Notes under the pieces: generated by a model | The model's database searches: none | Told to the model about the DNA's origin: nothing | Seen by the model: only the letters and a program-made list of their open reading frames with translations | Source: Armatimonadota bacterium | Lineage (GTDB): Bacteria; Sysuimicrobiota; Sysuimicrobiia; Sysuimicrobiales; Sysuimicrobiaceae | Length of the DNA stretch: 64,000 bases | Assembly: GCA_025059775.1 (NCBI GenBank) | Contig: JANXCW010000001.1 | Span: 157,549-221,548, forward strand | Direction of reading: 5' to 3' | Made by a program: the position numbers and the translations under genes | Shown: in pieces, positions 1 through 8,796 of the stretch | Layout of the letters: each line of letters begins with the position of its first letter | How positions within the stretch are numbered: the stretch's first letter is position 1

Positions 1-1394
1 ACCTTCAGGGACTTGATCCCCGTCCGCTCCCGCTCCCGCGCTTCCAGGCTCAACAGCCACTGCCGGGTCTGCTGGACCTCCGCCCGGGCTGCATCGAGTT
101 CTGGGCTATAGCCTGGACGGATCCGTACCCCCTCCACATCCTCCGCCACCGCCCCTTCCACCAGCTCCGCCACATCCCCACATGGATCCACCCCCGCCGC
201 AAGGGCCTGGAGGGCAGGAGCCGGAGCGGCACGCAGGCGATCGGCAATGCGGCCGATGGCCCGCAGGGCGGTGGCGAGGGTGAGGAACTCCCGACCGGAA
301 GCCTGCCGGTGCACCACCCGACCCACCAGCCGCTCCAGATCTCCCACCGACACCAGCTCCGCGGCGAGAGCGGCCCGCATCATGGGATCCGCCACCAGTG
401 CGACGATGGCGTCCTGCCGCCGATGCAGTTCCGCAAGGTCCCGGATGGGCTGGGAGACCATTCGGCGCAACCACCGAGCCCCCTGGGCGGTGCGGGTGTG
501 GTCCAGCACGCCCAGCAGACTCCCCCGCACGCTCCCCGTGCGCAGGTTGCGGGTGATCTCCAGGTTCCGACGGGTGGCGGGGTCCAGACCTACCCGGTGG
601 CGCAGGGTTTCGGTGCGGAGCCGCACGAGCAGCGGCAAAAGGGCGGGATTGGTGCGCTCCAGGTAGGCGAGGATGGCGCCTGCAGCACCGGTGGCGGCCG
701 GTAGGGCACTGCAACCGTACGGCTCGAGGGAGCGGACTCCGAAGTGGGCGCACAGGGCATTCCAGGCCCGCTCGGGGTCAAACCACCAGCGTTCCAAACG
801 GGTGACCCGGCCGGGAAGCGGGATCCCCAGGGGTTCCTCCGGCACCAGGCACTCCGCGGGCGCAAGGCGCGCGAGCTCCTCCACCAGCTGCGGCGTGGAC
901 TCCAGCTCCATGGTGGCGAACTCCCCGGTGCTCACGTCCACCCACGAAAGCCCCCATCGCCCGTTCAACGGGAGGACGGCGGCCAGATAGCGGTTCTCGG
1001 AGGCCGGTAGCAGGGCCGGCTCCGCCACCGTCCCCGGAGTGAGCACCCGGGTGACCGCCCGCTCGATCAGGCCGCGGCCGGGCGGGCTGAGCTGTTCCGC
1101 GATGGCCACGGTGTGGCCCGCAGCCAGCAGGCGCGCCAGGTAGTGGTGGAGGGCGTGGTGGGGTATGCCTGCCATGGGAACCCGGCCGCTACGGCCGAAG
1201 CTCCGGGAGGTGAGCACCACCCGGGCATCCCGGGCCACGATGCGGGCGTCCTCGTCGAAGGCCTCGTAGAAGTCGCCCAGCCGATAGAGGAGGATGGCGT
1301 GCGGGTACTGGCGTTTGAGCTCCAGGTACTGGCGGCGGGAGGGGACGAGCTCGTCCTCCGCCCGCGGGCTGCGCCGCTTCCCTTCCGCGCTCAT
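1..1394 (-). CDS. mutS: DNA mismatch repair protein MutS (5' part, runs off the window)
   Basis: The first 464 codons of MutS are present; the reading frame is still open at base 1, so the ATPase half lies outside the window. MutS recognises mismatches and starts methyl-independent repair with MutL. The N-terminal domain shows the mismatch-reading motif GDFYEAFDEDA near residue 38, with the Phe-x-Glu pair that contacts the mispaired base. Further on it reads GIPHHALHHYLARLL and the core-domain start GCSALPAATGAAGAILAYLE, and it ends in the lever region with RTGIKSLK. The ATG at 1394 follows a GGGAGGG ribosome binding site, with a perfect TATAAT upstream. Confidence 0.95.
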   Translation of the reverse strand, partial: MSAEGKRRSPRAEDELVPSRRQYLELKRQYPHAILLYRLGDFYEAFDEDARIVARDARVVLTSRSFGRSGRVPMAGIPHHALHHYLARLLAAGHTVAIAEQLSPPGRGLIERAVTRVLTPGTVAEPALLPASENRYLAAVLPLNGRWGLSWVDVSTGEFATMELESTPQLVEELARLAPAECLVPEEPLGIPLPGRVTRLERWWFDPERAWNALCAHFGVRSLEPYGCSALPAATGAAGAILAYLERTNPALLPLLVRLRTETLRHRVGLDPATRRNLEITRNLRTGSVRGSLLGVLDHTRTAQGARWLRRMVSQPIRDLAELHRRQDAIVALVADPMMRAALAAELVSVGDLERLVGRVVHRQASGREFLTLATALRAIGRIADRLRAAPAPALQALAAGVDPCGDVAELVEGAVAEDVEGVRIRPGYSPELDAARAEVQQTRQWLLSLEARERERTGIKSLK

Positions 1395-1420
1395 GGTTCC
1401 CTCCCGGCTCGGCGCACCCC

Positions 1421-1426
1421 ATTATA
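1421..1426 (-). promoter_or_regulatory. -10 box of the mutS promoter
   Basis: On the minus strand this reads TATAAT, 26 bases before the mutS start codon. No good -35 hexamer is visible at the usual spacing. The same bases overlap TATAGG on the plus strand, which would place a start site next to the ATG of the divergent oxidoreductase at 1435. Confidence 0.5.
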
Positions 1427-1434
1427 GGAAGTGC

Positions 1435-2850
1435 ATGAAGGCACGGAAGACTGAAAACACCGGGTGCACCACCGGGCGACGCAGGATGCTGCTTCTCCTC
1501 TTGGGGCTGCTCCTCACCGCCCGGCTGGAGGCTGCCCCCGCCCGTACGCTATCCGTGGACGTCCTGGTCATCGGGGGAACCCCCGCAGGGATTGCCGCGG
1601 CGGTGGCCGCAGCCCGCACGGGCCGTCGGACGCACCTGGTGGAGGCGTTGCCCAAGCTGGGCGGGGTCATCACCTGGGCATGGCTTACCACCTTCGACAT
1701 GAACCTCACCCCCGCAGGCACCCACCTCACCCGTGGCCTCTTTCTGGAGTACTACCGGCAGCTGGGGCTGAGCTTCGACCTGCACGAGGCGGTCGACAAG
1801 CTCACCTGGGCTGTGTGGCGGGAGCCCTTGGTAGGCTCGACGACGAGTGCGCCGCTCCGACGGCTCCTGCGGGAAGGAGATCGGATCACAGGCGCGGAGC
1901 TCGAGGATCGGGACTGGCAGCGCACCCTCCTGGTGCGGGCAAAGCAGATAGTGGATGCCACCGATGACGCGGACGTCGCCGCGGCCGCGGGCGTCCCTTA
2001 CGTGCTGGGTCGGCCCGGCCCTGATGGGAAACCGTGGATGCAGCCCGCCACCCTCATCTTCCGGTTACGGGGGGTGGACTGGAGACGGCTGGTGGCGGAC
2101 ATCCTCCGGCGCAGGGCCGCGGGGGCAGATCCCGCCCGGTGGGGCGTGAACGGGAAGGCCGCGTGGGGGTATCAGGAGGTCGCCCAGCGCTACCGGTCCA
2201 CCCAGCCCGAGGTGGGGGTATTGGGCCTCAACCTGGCCCTGCAGAACGACGGGAGCGTGCTCGTGAACGCCCTGCAGGTGTACTTCGTGAACGGACTCAA
2301 TCCTGAGTCGACCGCGCTCGGCATGGAGCGGGCCCAACGGGAGCTGCCGCACGTGGTGCGTCACCTTCGGGAGCGCGTCCCGGGCTTCGAGCAAGCAGAA
2401 CTCGCGGGTTGGGCCCCGATGCTCTACATCCGGGAGACCCGCCACATCATGGGGCTGTACACCCTTACCGTGGATGATATCCTCTCGGGCCGTCGGTTCG
2501 AGGATCGGGTGGCCTTAGCTTCCTATCCCATCGACATTCACCCCTACGTCCCCGGCTGGACAAACCCGTACCCCACCGTGCGCATCGTCTACAGCATCCC
2601 CCTGCGATCCCTCATCCCCCAGGAAGTGCGCAACCTCCTGGTGGCCTCCCGATCCTTCTCCGCCACCTCAGAGGCCGCGGGCTCTGCCCGCGTCATCCCC
2701 ACCACCATGGCCATGGGACAGGCCGCGGGGGTGGTGGCCGCCTTCTGTGCCCGGATCGGGTGCACTCCCGCGGAGGTGGTGCGTCGGCCAGAACTCCTGC
2801 GGGAGGTGCAGGCCCTCCTCCGATCGCAGGGCGCGTACCTGGGGGAGTGA
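1435..2850 (+). CDS. Exported FAD-dependent oxidoreductase (FAD_oxidored family)
   Basis: This 471-residue protein has a Rossmann FAD-binding motif, VLVIGGTPAGIAAAVAAA, at about residues 43-60, followed by the acidic end VEALP. A second signature, GQAAGVVAAFCA, close to the C-terminus is typical of the FAD-dependent oxidoreductase family that carries this fold (PF12831-like). The N-terminus is basic (GRRRM) and followed by LLLLLGLLLTARLEAAPA, so it looks like a signal peptide, possibly Tat-type, which would suit export of a folded flavoprotein. The substrate cannot be inferred. The ATG at 1435 is the first start that keeps the signal peptide; the frame is open further upstream but overlaps mutS. 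Confidence 0.75.
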   Translation: MKARKTENTGCTTGRRRMLLLLLGLLLTARLEAAPARTLSVDVLVIGGTPAGIAAAVAAARTGRRTHLVEALPKLGGVITWAWLTTFDMNLTPAGTHLTRGLFLEYYRQLGLSFDLHEAVDKLTWAVWREPLVGSTTSAPLRRLLREGDRITGAELEDRDWQRTLLVRAKQIVDATDDADVAAAAGVPYVLGRPGPDGKPWMQPATLIFRLRGVDWRRLVADILRRRAAGADPARWGVNGKAAWGYQEVAQRYRSTQPEVGVLGLNLALQNDGSVLVNALQVYFVNGLNPESTALGMERAQRELPHVVRHLRERVPGFEQAELAGWAPMLYIRETRHIMGLYTLTVDDILSGRRFEDRVALASYPIDIHPYVPGWTNPYPTVRIVYSIPLRSLIPQEVRNLLVASRSFSATSEAAGSARVIPTTMAMGQAAGVVAAFCARIGCTPAEVVRRPELLREVQALLRSQGAYLGE

Positions 2851-2885
2851 GCATAGAGCTCAGCTCTTATTCGGGTCCTCGCACT

Positions 2886-2905
2886 CCCCCGGACCCATCC
2901 GGGGG
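2886..2905 (+). terminator. Hairpin terminator after the FAD oxidoreductase
   Basis: A perfect 8-bp stem (CCCCCGGA and TCCGGGGG) with a CCCA loop begins 35 bases after the stop codon. The tail ATATTGTTCACTTA is only moderately T-rich, so termination may be partial. It separates the oxidoreductase from the ABC transporter operon. Confidence 0.55.
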
Positions 2906-2993
2906 ATATTGTTCACTTATCTGAGAACGATTCCCAGCCTGTCCCTGGAGGCAGACCCACCGGTTGCGATAGCCTGGTGGTGGAGGCCTGGGC

Positions 2994-4556
2994 GTGCGCT
3001 TCTCCGTCCCCACCCCGGTTACGGATCTCCCGACGCGTCCCCGTGCGGAGGAAGTCCCGCTCGTCGCCCTGCGCGGCATCGTAAAGGTTTTCCCCGGGGT
3101 CGTGGCCAATGATCGCGTGACCCTGGAGGTGCGCGCGGGTGAGGTGCACGCGCTGCTGGGTGAGAACGGGGCGGGGAAGACAACCCTGGTGAACATCCTG
3201 TACGGAATCTACCAGCCCGACGCCGGGGAGATCCTCGTGGAGGGTCGGCCCGTGCGGATCCGCTCGCCCAGGGACGCCATCGCCCTCGGTATCGGCATGG
3301 TCCCCCAGCATCCGCAGCTGGTGCGCCGGCACACGGTGGCAGAGAACATCGCCCTGGGGCTGCCGGGCCTCCCTTTCCTCCGGCCCCTGCGGGCGCTGGA
3401 GACCCGCATCCAGCAGCTGGGGGAGCGGTACGGACTCGCGGTGGATCCCCGGGCCCGGGTGGCAGAGCTCTCCGCGGGGGAGCAGCAGCGGGTGGAGATC
3501 CTGCGGGTCCTGCTACGGGGTGCGAGGATCCTCGTGCTCGACGAGCCCACCACCGCCCTGACTCCGCAGGAGGCGGGGGTCCTGTTCCGGGTGCTGCGCC
3601 GCATGCGGGAGGAAGGGTGTGCGGTGATCCTCATCACCCACAGGTTAGAAGAGGTGATGGAGGCGAGCGACCGGGTGACGGTGCTGCGGCGGGGACGGGT
3701 GGTCGGGACGCTCCGCACCTCCGAGGCGGACGCGCGGCAGCTGGCTCGGCTGATGGTGGGGCAGGAGGTGCAGTCCAGCTCCCGCCGCACCCCGCGTCCC
3801 CCGGGGCCCGAGGTTCTAGTCCTGGAGGAGGTCTGGGCCCCGGGGGATGGAGGCATCCCTGCCTTGCGGGGAGTTTCCCTGGAGGTGCACTCAGGCGAGG
3901 TGTTCGGACTCGCCGGGGTCGCGGGGAACGGGCAGCGGGAGTGCGTGGAGGTGTGCACGGGGCTGCGGAGAAGGATGCGCGGGAGGGTGCAGGTGCTGGG
4001 TCAAGAAGTGGTTCACCCGGATCCGCGGAGGCTCCACGAGGCCGGGGTGGCACACGTACCGGAGGACCGGTTGCGCCGGGGAGTGGTGGGCAGCCTCTCC
4101 GTGGCGGAGAACCTGGTGCTAAAGCGGTACAGACAGCCGCCTTTCGTCCGGGGGCCGTTTCTGGACCGGCGCGCGGTGGAAGCCTTTGCCCGCCGCCTCA
4201 TGGCCGCCTACGCCATCGACGCCCCGGACCCCTCCACGCCCGCCCGACTCCTCTCCGGAGGCAATCTCCAGAGGCTCATCCTGGCCCGGGAGCTCACGGG
4301 AGAGCCCCGGCTCATCGTGGCCTCCCACCCCACGAGCGGCCTAGACGTGGCCGCCACCCGACAGGTGCGGCGCATCCTTCTGGAGCGGCGGGATGCCGGG
4401 GCCGGGGTGTTCCTCGTATCCGAGGACCTCGAGGAGATCCTGGAACTCTCCGACCGCGTCGGGGTGATGTTCCGGGGGCGGGTGGTCGGGGTCCTGTCCG
4501 CGGAAGAGGCGGACCCGGAGCGACTGGGGCTGTGGATGATGGGACACGGGGTATGA
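2994..4556 (+). CDS. Nucleoside/simple-sugar ABC importer, duplicated ATP-binding subunit
   Basis: This 520-residue protein carries two ABC ATPase domains in tandem, as in RbsA/MglA and the BmpA-associated NupA/YufO family. The first half has Walker A GENGAGKTT (about residue 57), signature LSAGEQQR and Walker B ILVLDEPTTAL. The second half has the degenerate GVAGNGQR P-loop, signature LSGGNLQR and a Walker B region reading IVASHPTSGLD in which the usual catalytic Glu is His. An asymmetric second site is common in this family. The GTG start at 2994 sits 8 bases after GGAGG. It heads an operon with two permeases and a BMP binding protein. Confidence 0.93.
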   Translation: MRFSVPTPVTDLPTRPRAEEVPLVALRGIVKVFPGVVANDRVTLEVRAGEVHALLGENGAGKTTLVNILYGIYQPDAGEILVEGRPVRIRSPRDAIALGIGMVPQHPQLVRRHTVAENIALGLPGLPFLRPLRALETRIQQLGERYGLAVDPRARVAELSAGEQQRVEILRVLLRGARILVLDEPTTALTPQEAGVLFRVLRRMREEGCAVILITHRLEEVMEASDRVTVLRRGRVVGTLRTSEADARQLARLMVGQEVQSSSRRTPRPPGPEVLVLEEVWAPGDGGIPALRGVSLEVHSGEVFGLAGVAGNGQRECVEVCTGLRRRMRGRVQVLGQEVVHPDPRRLHEAGVAHVPEDRLRRGVVGSLSVAENLVLKRYRQPPFVRGPFLDRRAVEAFARRLMAAYAIDAPDPSTPARLLSGGNLQRLILARELTGEPRLIVASHPTSGLDVAATRQVRRILLERRDAGAGVFLVSEDLEEILELSDRVGVMFRGRVVGVLSAEEADPERLGLWMMGHGV

Positions 4557-5659
4557 GGCGCATCGGCCCCTTCCTCGTGACGCCAAATCCTTCTCCCTCC
4601 TGGGGCTGGAGCACCATCGTCTCGCTCCTCGCCATCGCCGGGGCCCTCGTTGCCGCGGGCGGGGTATTCTGGGCCTATGGGGTAGCGCCCCTTGTGGCCT
4701 ACCGGACCATGGCGGAGGGGACGTTCCTGGATCCCCGGGCTCTCCCAGAGGTGGTCCGGCGGGCGATTCCCCTCCTGCTGGTGGGCTCAGGGCTCGTATT
4801 GGCCTTTCGGGCTCAGTTCTGGAACATCGGCGCGGAGGGGCAGATATTGAGCGGGGCCGTGGCGGCTACGGGGGTTGCCCTGTTCTCTCCCCTTCCTCCC
4901 GCCCTCCTGATCCCGGGGATGTTCGTGGCCGGGTTTGCCCTCGGGGCCCTGTGGGCTGCGGTACCCGCACTCCTGCGGTTGCGATGGGGTGCCCACGAGG
5001 TGCTCACCACGCTCCTGCTGAACTACGTGGCCGCCTACGGAGTGGAGTGGCTGGTGCACGGCCCGTGGAAGGGGTCGAGCATGATGGGCTTCGCGTACAC
5101 GGACCTCTTCCCGGAGGCCGCTTGGCTCCCCCTTTTGGGCACCACACGGATGCATTGGCCCACCCTGGCCCTCGGTCTGGGGTGGGCGATCTTCGGCAGC
5201 GTGCTGCTATCCAGGACGGTCCTGGGGTTCGAGATCCGGGTCCAGGGTGAGAACCCGGAAGCGGCCCGGTACGCGGGGATTCCCGCGACCCGCACCGTCT
5301 TGGCCGTCGCCCTGCTCTCCGGCGGCGCCGCAGGACTCGCGGGGGTGGGAGAGGTGGCAGGGATCCACCACCGGCTGCTGAGCCCAGGACAGATCTCCAT
5401 GGGCTACGGGTATGCAGGGATCCTGGTGGCGTGGTTGGCCCGTGGGAACCCGCTCGGGGCCATCCCGAGCGCGTTCCTGCTGGGTCTGGTCTTCACGAGC
5501 GGGGACGTGATGCAGGTGGCTCTCCAGATGCCCTTCCGGGTCACGGACGTCTTCAACGGACTCCTCCTCCTTTTCCTCGTCGGGAGCACGCCGCTGCTGC
5601 AGATGCGGATCCGGCGGGTGTCTGGAGCTGGGGGAGAGGCATGGACGTCCTCCTCGTGA
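4553..5659 (+). CDS. BMP-type ABC importer permease 1 (NupP/YufP-like)
   Basis: This 368-residue integral membrane protein belongs to the BPD_transp_2 (LivM/RbsC-like) permease family. It has a hydrophobic N-terminal segment, then FRAQFWNIGAEGQILSGA, the conserved NIGxEGQ motif of nucleoside importers of this class. A later stretch, GENPEAARYAGI, is the coupling region that contacts the ATPase. The ATG at 4553 overlaps the upstream TGA as ATGA, which indicates translational coupling. A longer upstream open frame is only a shadow of the ATPase gene. Confidence 0.92.
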   Translation: MRRIGPFLVTPNPSPSWGWSTIVSLLAIAGALVAAGGVFWAYGVAPLVAYRTMAEGTFLDPRALPEVVRRAIPLLLVGSGLVLAFRAQFWNIGAEGQILSGAVAATGVALFSPLPPALLIPGMFVAGFALGALWAAVPALLRLRWGAHEVLTTLLLNYVAAYGVEWLVHGPWKGSSMMGFAYTDLFPEAAWLPLLGTTRMHWPTLALGLGWAIFGSVLLSRTVLGFEIRVQGENPEAARYAGIPATRTVLAVALLSGGAAGLAGVGEVAGIHHRLLSPGQISMGYGYAGILVAWLARGNPLGAIPSAFLLGLVFTSGDVMQVALQMPFRVTDVFNGLLLLFLVGSTPLLQMRIRRVSGAGGEAWTSSS

Positions 5660-6504
5660 CCTTCCTGCGGGCCCTCGCCTTCGGCACCCCGCTTTTGTGG
5701 GCCGCCCTGGGCGAGATCGTGGCAGAGCGTAGTGGCGTGGTGAACCTTGGGGTGGAGGGGATGATGCTCCTCGGCGCCTTCTTTGCCTTCGCCACAGCCC
5801 AGCTCACCGGATTCCCCGCCCTGGGGCTGGGCGTGGCCGCACTCGTGGGAGGGGCAGCAGCCCTGGTGCACGCCGTGGTGTGCGTCCGGCTGCGGGGCAA
5901 CCAGTACGTCTCGGGGCTTGCCCTGGGCATGGTAGGGGTAGGGATCGCGGGACTCCTAGGCCGGGGATGGGAGGGGACACCGCTCCGAACTCCTCTCCCG
6001 GAGCTCTCCTGGCTCACCCTCTCGGGGTTGGTGCTGAGCGGGGTCGTGTGGGTCTTCCTCTACCACAGCCGGTGGGGCATCATCCTCCGGTCCGTGGGGG
6101 AATCGCCGGCCGCCGCGGACGCCCAGGGGGTTCAGGTGTTCCTGGTTCGGTACCTGGCGGTAGGGTTCGGCGGGCTCACCGCAGGCATCGCGGGTGGGTT
6201 CCTCTCCGTAGCGTACCGGCCTAGCTGGACCGAGGGGATGACTGCGGGCATGGGGTGGATCGCCATCGCCATCACGGTCTTTTCGGGATGGGATCCCCTC
6301 CGGGCCGTGGCAGGCTCCCTGCTCTTCGGAGCCCTGTTCCACCTCAGCTTCCGGCTGCAGGGCTTCGTCGCTCCGGAGCTGCTGAAGATGGCACCGTACC
6401 TGGGAACCATCCTGGTCCTCACCGTAGCCACGGCCCGCAGGGGAGCTTGGTGGCAAGAGGTCCCGGAGGCCCTGGGAGCCCCCTATGTGCGGGGGGAACG
6501 CTGA
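5641..6504 (+). CDS. BMP-type ABC importer permease 2 (NupQ/YufQ-like)
   Basis: This 287-residue permease is the partner of the preceding one. The N-terminus shows GEIVAERSGVVNLGVEGMML, where NLGVEGMM is the family signature, and the GESPAAADAQGV segment corresponds to the ATPase-coupling loop. It starts with ATG at 5641, inside the last 19 bases of the first permease. About eight hydrophobic segments can be followed along the sequence. Together with its neighbours it should import purine nucleosides or a related small solute. Confidence 0.92.
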   Translation: MDVLLVTFLRALAFGTPLLWAALGEIVAERSGVVNLGVEGMMLLGAFFAFATAQLTGFPALGLGVAALVGGAAALVHAVVCVRLRGNQYVSGLALGMVGVGIAGLLGRGWEGTPLRTPLPELSWLTLSGLVLSGVVWVFLYHSRWGIILRSVGESPAAADAQGVQVFLVRYLAVGFGGLTAGIAGGFLSVAYRPSWTEGMTAGMGWIAIAITVFSGWDPLRAVAGSLLFGALFHLSFRLQGFVAPELLKMAPYLGTILVLTVATARRGAWWQEVPEALGAPYVRGER

Positions 6505-6523
6505 TTCGGAAAGGAGGGAGAGC

Positions 6524-7681
6524 ATGCGCAGGTTCGCCTGGGCGCTGGTGGTTTTACTGGTGGCCGGGCTCGCCGTGGGCGGCGTCGCCCAGCCGCGGAA
6601 ACTCAAGGCGGGGTGGATCTACGTGGGGCCCATCGGGGATTACGGGTGGACCCACGCGCACGACGTAGGCCGCCGGATCGCGGGGAAGACCCTCCCGTGG
6701 CTGGAGACCACCTATGTGGAGAAGGTGCCCGAAGGCCAGGTGGAGGCGTTCATCGACCGGCTCGTCCGGGCCGGAGCTAAAGTGATCTTCACCACCAGCT
6801 TCGGGTACATGGACGGCACCTTGAGTGCGGCGAGGCGCCACCCGGATATCCTCTTCGCGCACTGTTCCGGGTTCAAGCGGGCGTCCAACGTGGCCACCTA
6901 CATGGCGGACTTCTACCAGGTGTACTACCTCAACGGCCTCATGGCGGGAGCGTTGACCCGCACCGGGAAGGTCGGGTATGTGGGCGCCTTCCCCATCCCG
7001 GAGGTGAAGCGGCACATCTCCGCCTTCGCCCTGGGCGTGCGGGCCACAAACCCCCGGGCCACGGTGCACGTACGGTGGATCTACGAGTGGTTCAACCCCG
7101 CGGCCGCCAAGGAGGCCACGGAAGCCCTCATCGCGGAAGGCGCGGATGTGTTCGCTTTCACGGAGGACTCGCCCACTGTAGTCCAGGTGGCGGCCCAGAA
7201 AGGGCTACCCAGCTTCGGCCACTACTCCCCGATGTACCGGTTCGCACCCCAGCACATCGTGAGCGGGCAGCTGGTGCACTGGCAGAAGATCTACATCGAC
7301 TTCCTCCGGAAGGTCTACGACGGCACGTACACCCCCCGCAACCTCCAGAACGTGGACTACTGGTGGCTGCTGGCAGAGGGCGCGGTGGAGCTGGGAGCAC
7401 AACCCGGCATGCCGGTGAATCCCGTGTTCCGACCCAGGCTGGAAGCGGTGAAGGTTCGGGTTTCAGGGATCGGAACCGTCTCCGTGTACGATCTCGTGCT
7501 CCGGCGGCTTCGGGAGATGTCCCAGTCCCCGCCTGCCTTTGACCCCTTCACCGGTCCCATCTACGACCGAAACGGGAAGCTGCGGGTACCTGCAGGCCGA
7601 CGCATGACCGTGCAGGAGCTGACCACCATGGAGTGGGCCGCGCCGGGCATCGTGGGTCCGTGGCCCAAGGAGCCGAAGTAA
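6524..7681 (+). CDS. BMP-family substrate-binding protein of the ABC importer
   Basis: This 385-residue protein belongs to the basic membrane protein/PnrA family (PF02608). A signal peptide (RRFAWALVVLLVAGLAVGGVA) is followed by the fold start AGWIYVGPIGDYGWTHAHDVG, which carries the conserved GxxxDxGW-type motif. FAHCSGF and MAGALTRTGKVGYVG follow. Most relatives are lipoproteins, but no lipobox cysteine is present, so this one is probably free or anchored by an uncleaved signal. The ATG at 6524 has an ideal AAGGAGGG site 6 bases upstream. The ligand is inferred from the family to be a nucleoside-like compound. Confidence 0.9.
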   Translation: MRRFAWALVVLLVAGLAVGGVAQPRKLKAGWIYVGPIGDYGWTHAHDVGRRIAGKTLPWLETTYVEKVPEGQVEAFIDRLVRAGAKVIFTTSFGYMDGTLSAARRHPDILFAHCSGFKRASNVATYMADFYQVYYLNGLMAGALTRTGKVGYVGAFPIPEVKRHISAFALGVRATNPRATVHVRWIYEWFNPAAAKEATEALIAEGADVFAFTEDSPTVVQVAAQKGLPSFGHYSPMYRFAPQHIVSGQLVHWQKIYIDFLRKVYDGTYTPRNLQNVDYWWLLAEGAVELGAQPGMPVNPVFRPRLEAVKVRVSGIGTVSVYDLVLRRLREMSQSPPAFDPFTGPIYDRNGKLRVPAGRRMTVQELTTMEWAAPGIVGPWPKEPK

Positions 7682-7710
7682 AAGCGGGCCAGGTCCTGGG
7701 GTGCCCTCCT

Positions 7711-8796
7711 TCAGCCGACGAGCTCGAAGACCTCTCGGGGGAGGCGGCTGAGGACCTCGGGACCGCCTGCCCGTACCACCACGGCCTCCTCGAGCCGTAC
7801 CCCAAAGGCCCCGGGAAGATAGATCCCGGGCTCCAGGGTGAACACCATCCCTTCCTCCAGGGCCATGGGGTTTGCTCCGGTCACGGAGGGCGGTTCGTGG
7901 GGCGCCAGCCCCAGGCCGTGGCCGGTACGGTGCACGAACCGCTCCCCATAGCCCGCTTTCTCAATGATCCGCCTGGCAGCCCCGTCCACCTCCGCGATCC
8001 CGGCTCCCGGCCGGATCACCTCCAGGGCTGCTCGGACCGCCTCCTCCACGATCCCGTGCACCTCCCGATAGGCCGGTGGGGGCGAACCGAGAAAGGCCAT
8101 GCGGGTTAGGTCCGAGCAGTACCCTCGCACCCGGCCACCCAGATCCACCAGGACCGGTTCTCCAACCTGAAGCGACCGGGCGGAGGTGCGGTGGTGGGGG
8201 AAGGCGGAGTTCGGTCCCGAGGCCACCAGGGTGAAGAGTACCTCCTCCGCACCCATCCGCCTCATCGCCTCCCCCGCTGCCTCCGCCACCTCGTGTTCGG
8301 AGACTCCAGGCCTGCAGGACCGGATCGCGGCCAGTACCCCCGCATCCGCCGCGGCCGCGGACCGACGGAGGGCGTCCACCTCCTCCGGTTCCTTGCGCAT
8401 CCGCAGGGGGGCAAGCAGGGAAGAGGCGAGGGTAAACCGGACGTCCGGCAGGAGTTCCTGGAGCAGGAGGAGGTGGTCTGCCCGGAGGTCGTCGGCCACC
8501 GCTAGGGTTCGCACCCGTCCGATGGCTCGGATGGCCTCCCGCACAGCCCGGGTGGGTCCTTCCGCGTCCGCGTACGGGAACATCGGCACCCCCAGCTGGG
8601 CCAGCTCCCCGGCCTGGAGCCAGGGGACGAGCAAGAGCGTCCGGTCCAGGGAGACCATCAGGAAACAGGCCCGCTCATCCCGGAGGGGTGAGCGACCCGT
8701 GAGGTAGTGGAAGTCTTCCCCGGGAGGCAGGACCACCAAGTCGACCTCCAGCTCCGCCATCCGGTGGCGGAGGCGGGTCAAGCGATCCGTCCGCAT
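7711..8796 (-). CDS. M24-family metallopeptidase (Xaa-Pro aminopeptidase-like)
   Basis: The 361-residue protein has a creatinase-type N-terminal domain (DFHYLTGRSPLRDERACFLM) and a C-terminal pita-bread domain. Metal ligands are visible: Asp in VLVDLGGRVRGYCSDLTR, His in FVHRTGHGLGLAPHE, and Glu in FTLEPGIYLPGAFGVRLEE. It should be a cytosolic dimetal peptidase that cleaves Xaa-Pro or a related amide such as creatine. Its ATG at 8796 overlaps the stop of the upstream nitrilase-like gene as ATGA, so the two are co-translated and may act on linked amide compounds. Confidence 0.9.
   Translation of the reverse strand: MRTDRLTRLRHRMAELEVDLVVLPPGEDFHYLTGRSPLRDERACFLMVSLDRTLLLVPWLQAGELAQLGVPMFPYADAEGPTRAVREAIRAIGRVRTLAVADDLRADHLLLLQELLPDVRFTLASSLLAPLRMRKEPEEVDALRRSAAAADAGVLAAIRSCRPGVSEHEVAEAAGEAMRRMGAEEVLFTLVASGPNSAFPHHRTSARSLQVGEPVLVDLGGRVRGYCSDLTRMAFLGSPPPAYREVHGIVEEAVRAALEVIRPGAGIAEVDGAARRIIEKAGYGERFVHRTGHGLGLAPHEPPSVTGANPMALEEGMVFTLEPGIYLPGAFGVRLEEAVVVRAGGPEVLSRLPREVFELVG

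Noticed and set aside
2906..2993. Structured leader or riboswitch before the ABC operon (CCACC...GGTGG hairpin)
   Set aside because: A stem can be drawn, but none of the purine, guanidine or ribose-linked riboswitch core sequences is visible.
7682..7710. Bidirectional terminator between the BMP gene and the M24 peptidase
   Set aside because: Nested GC pairs (CCAGG/CCTGG) are present but no T run follows on either strand.
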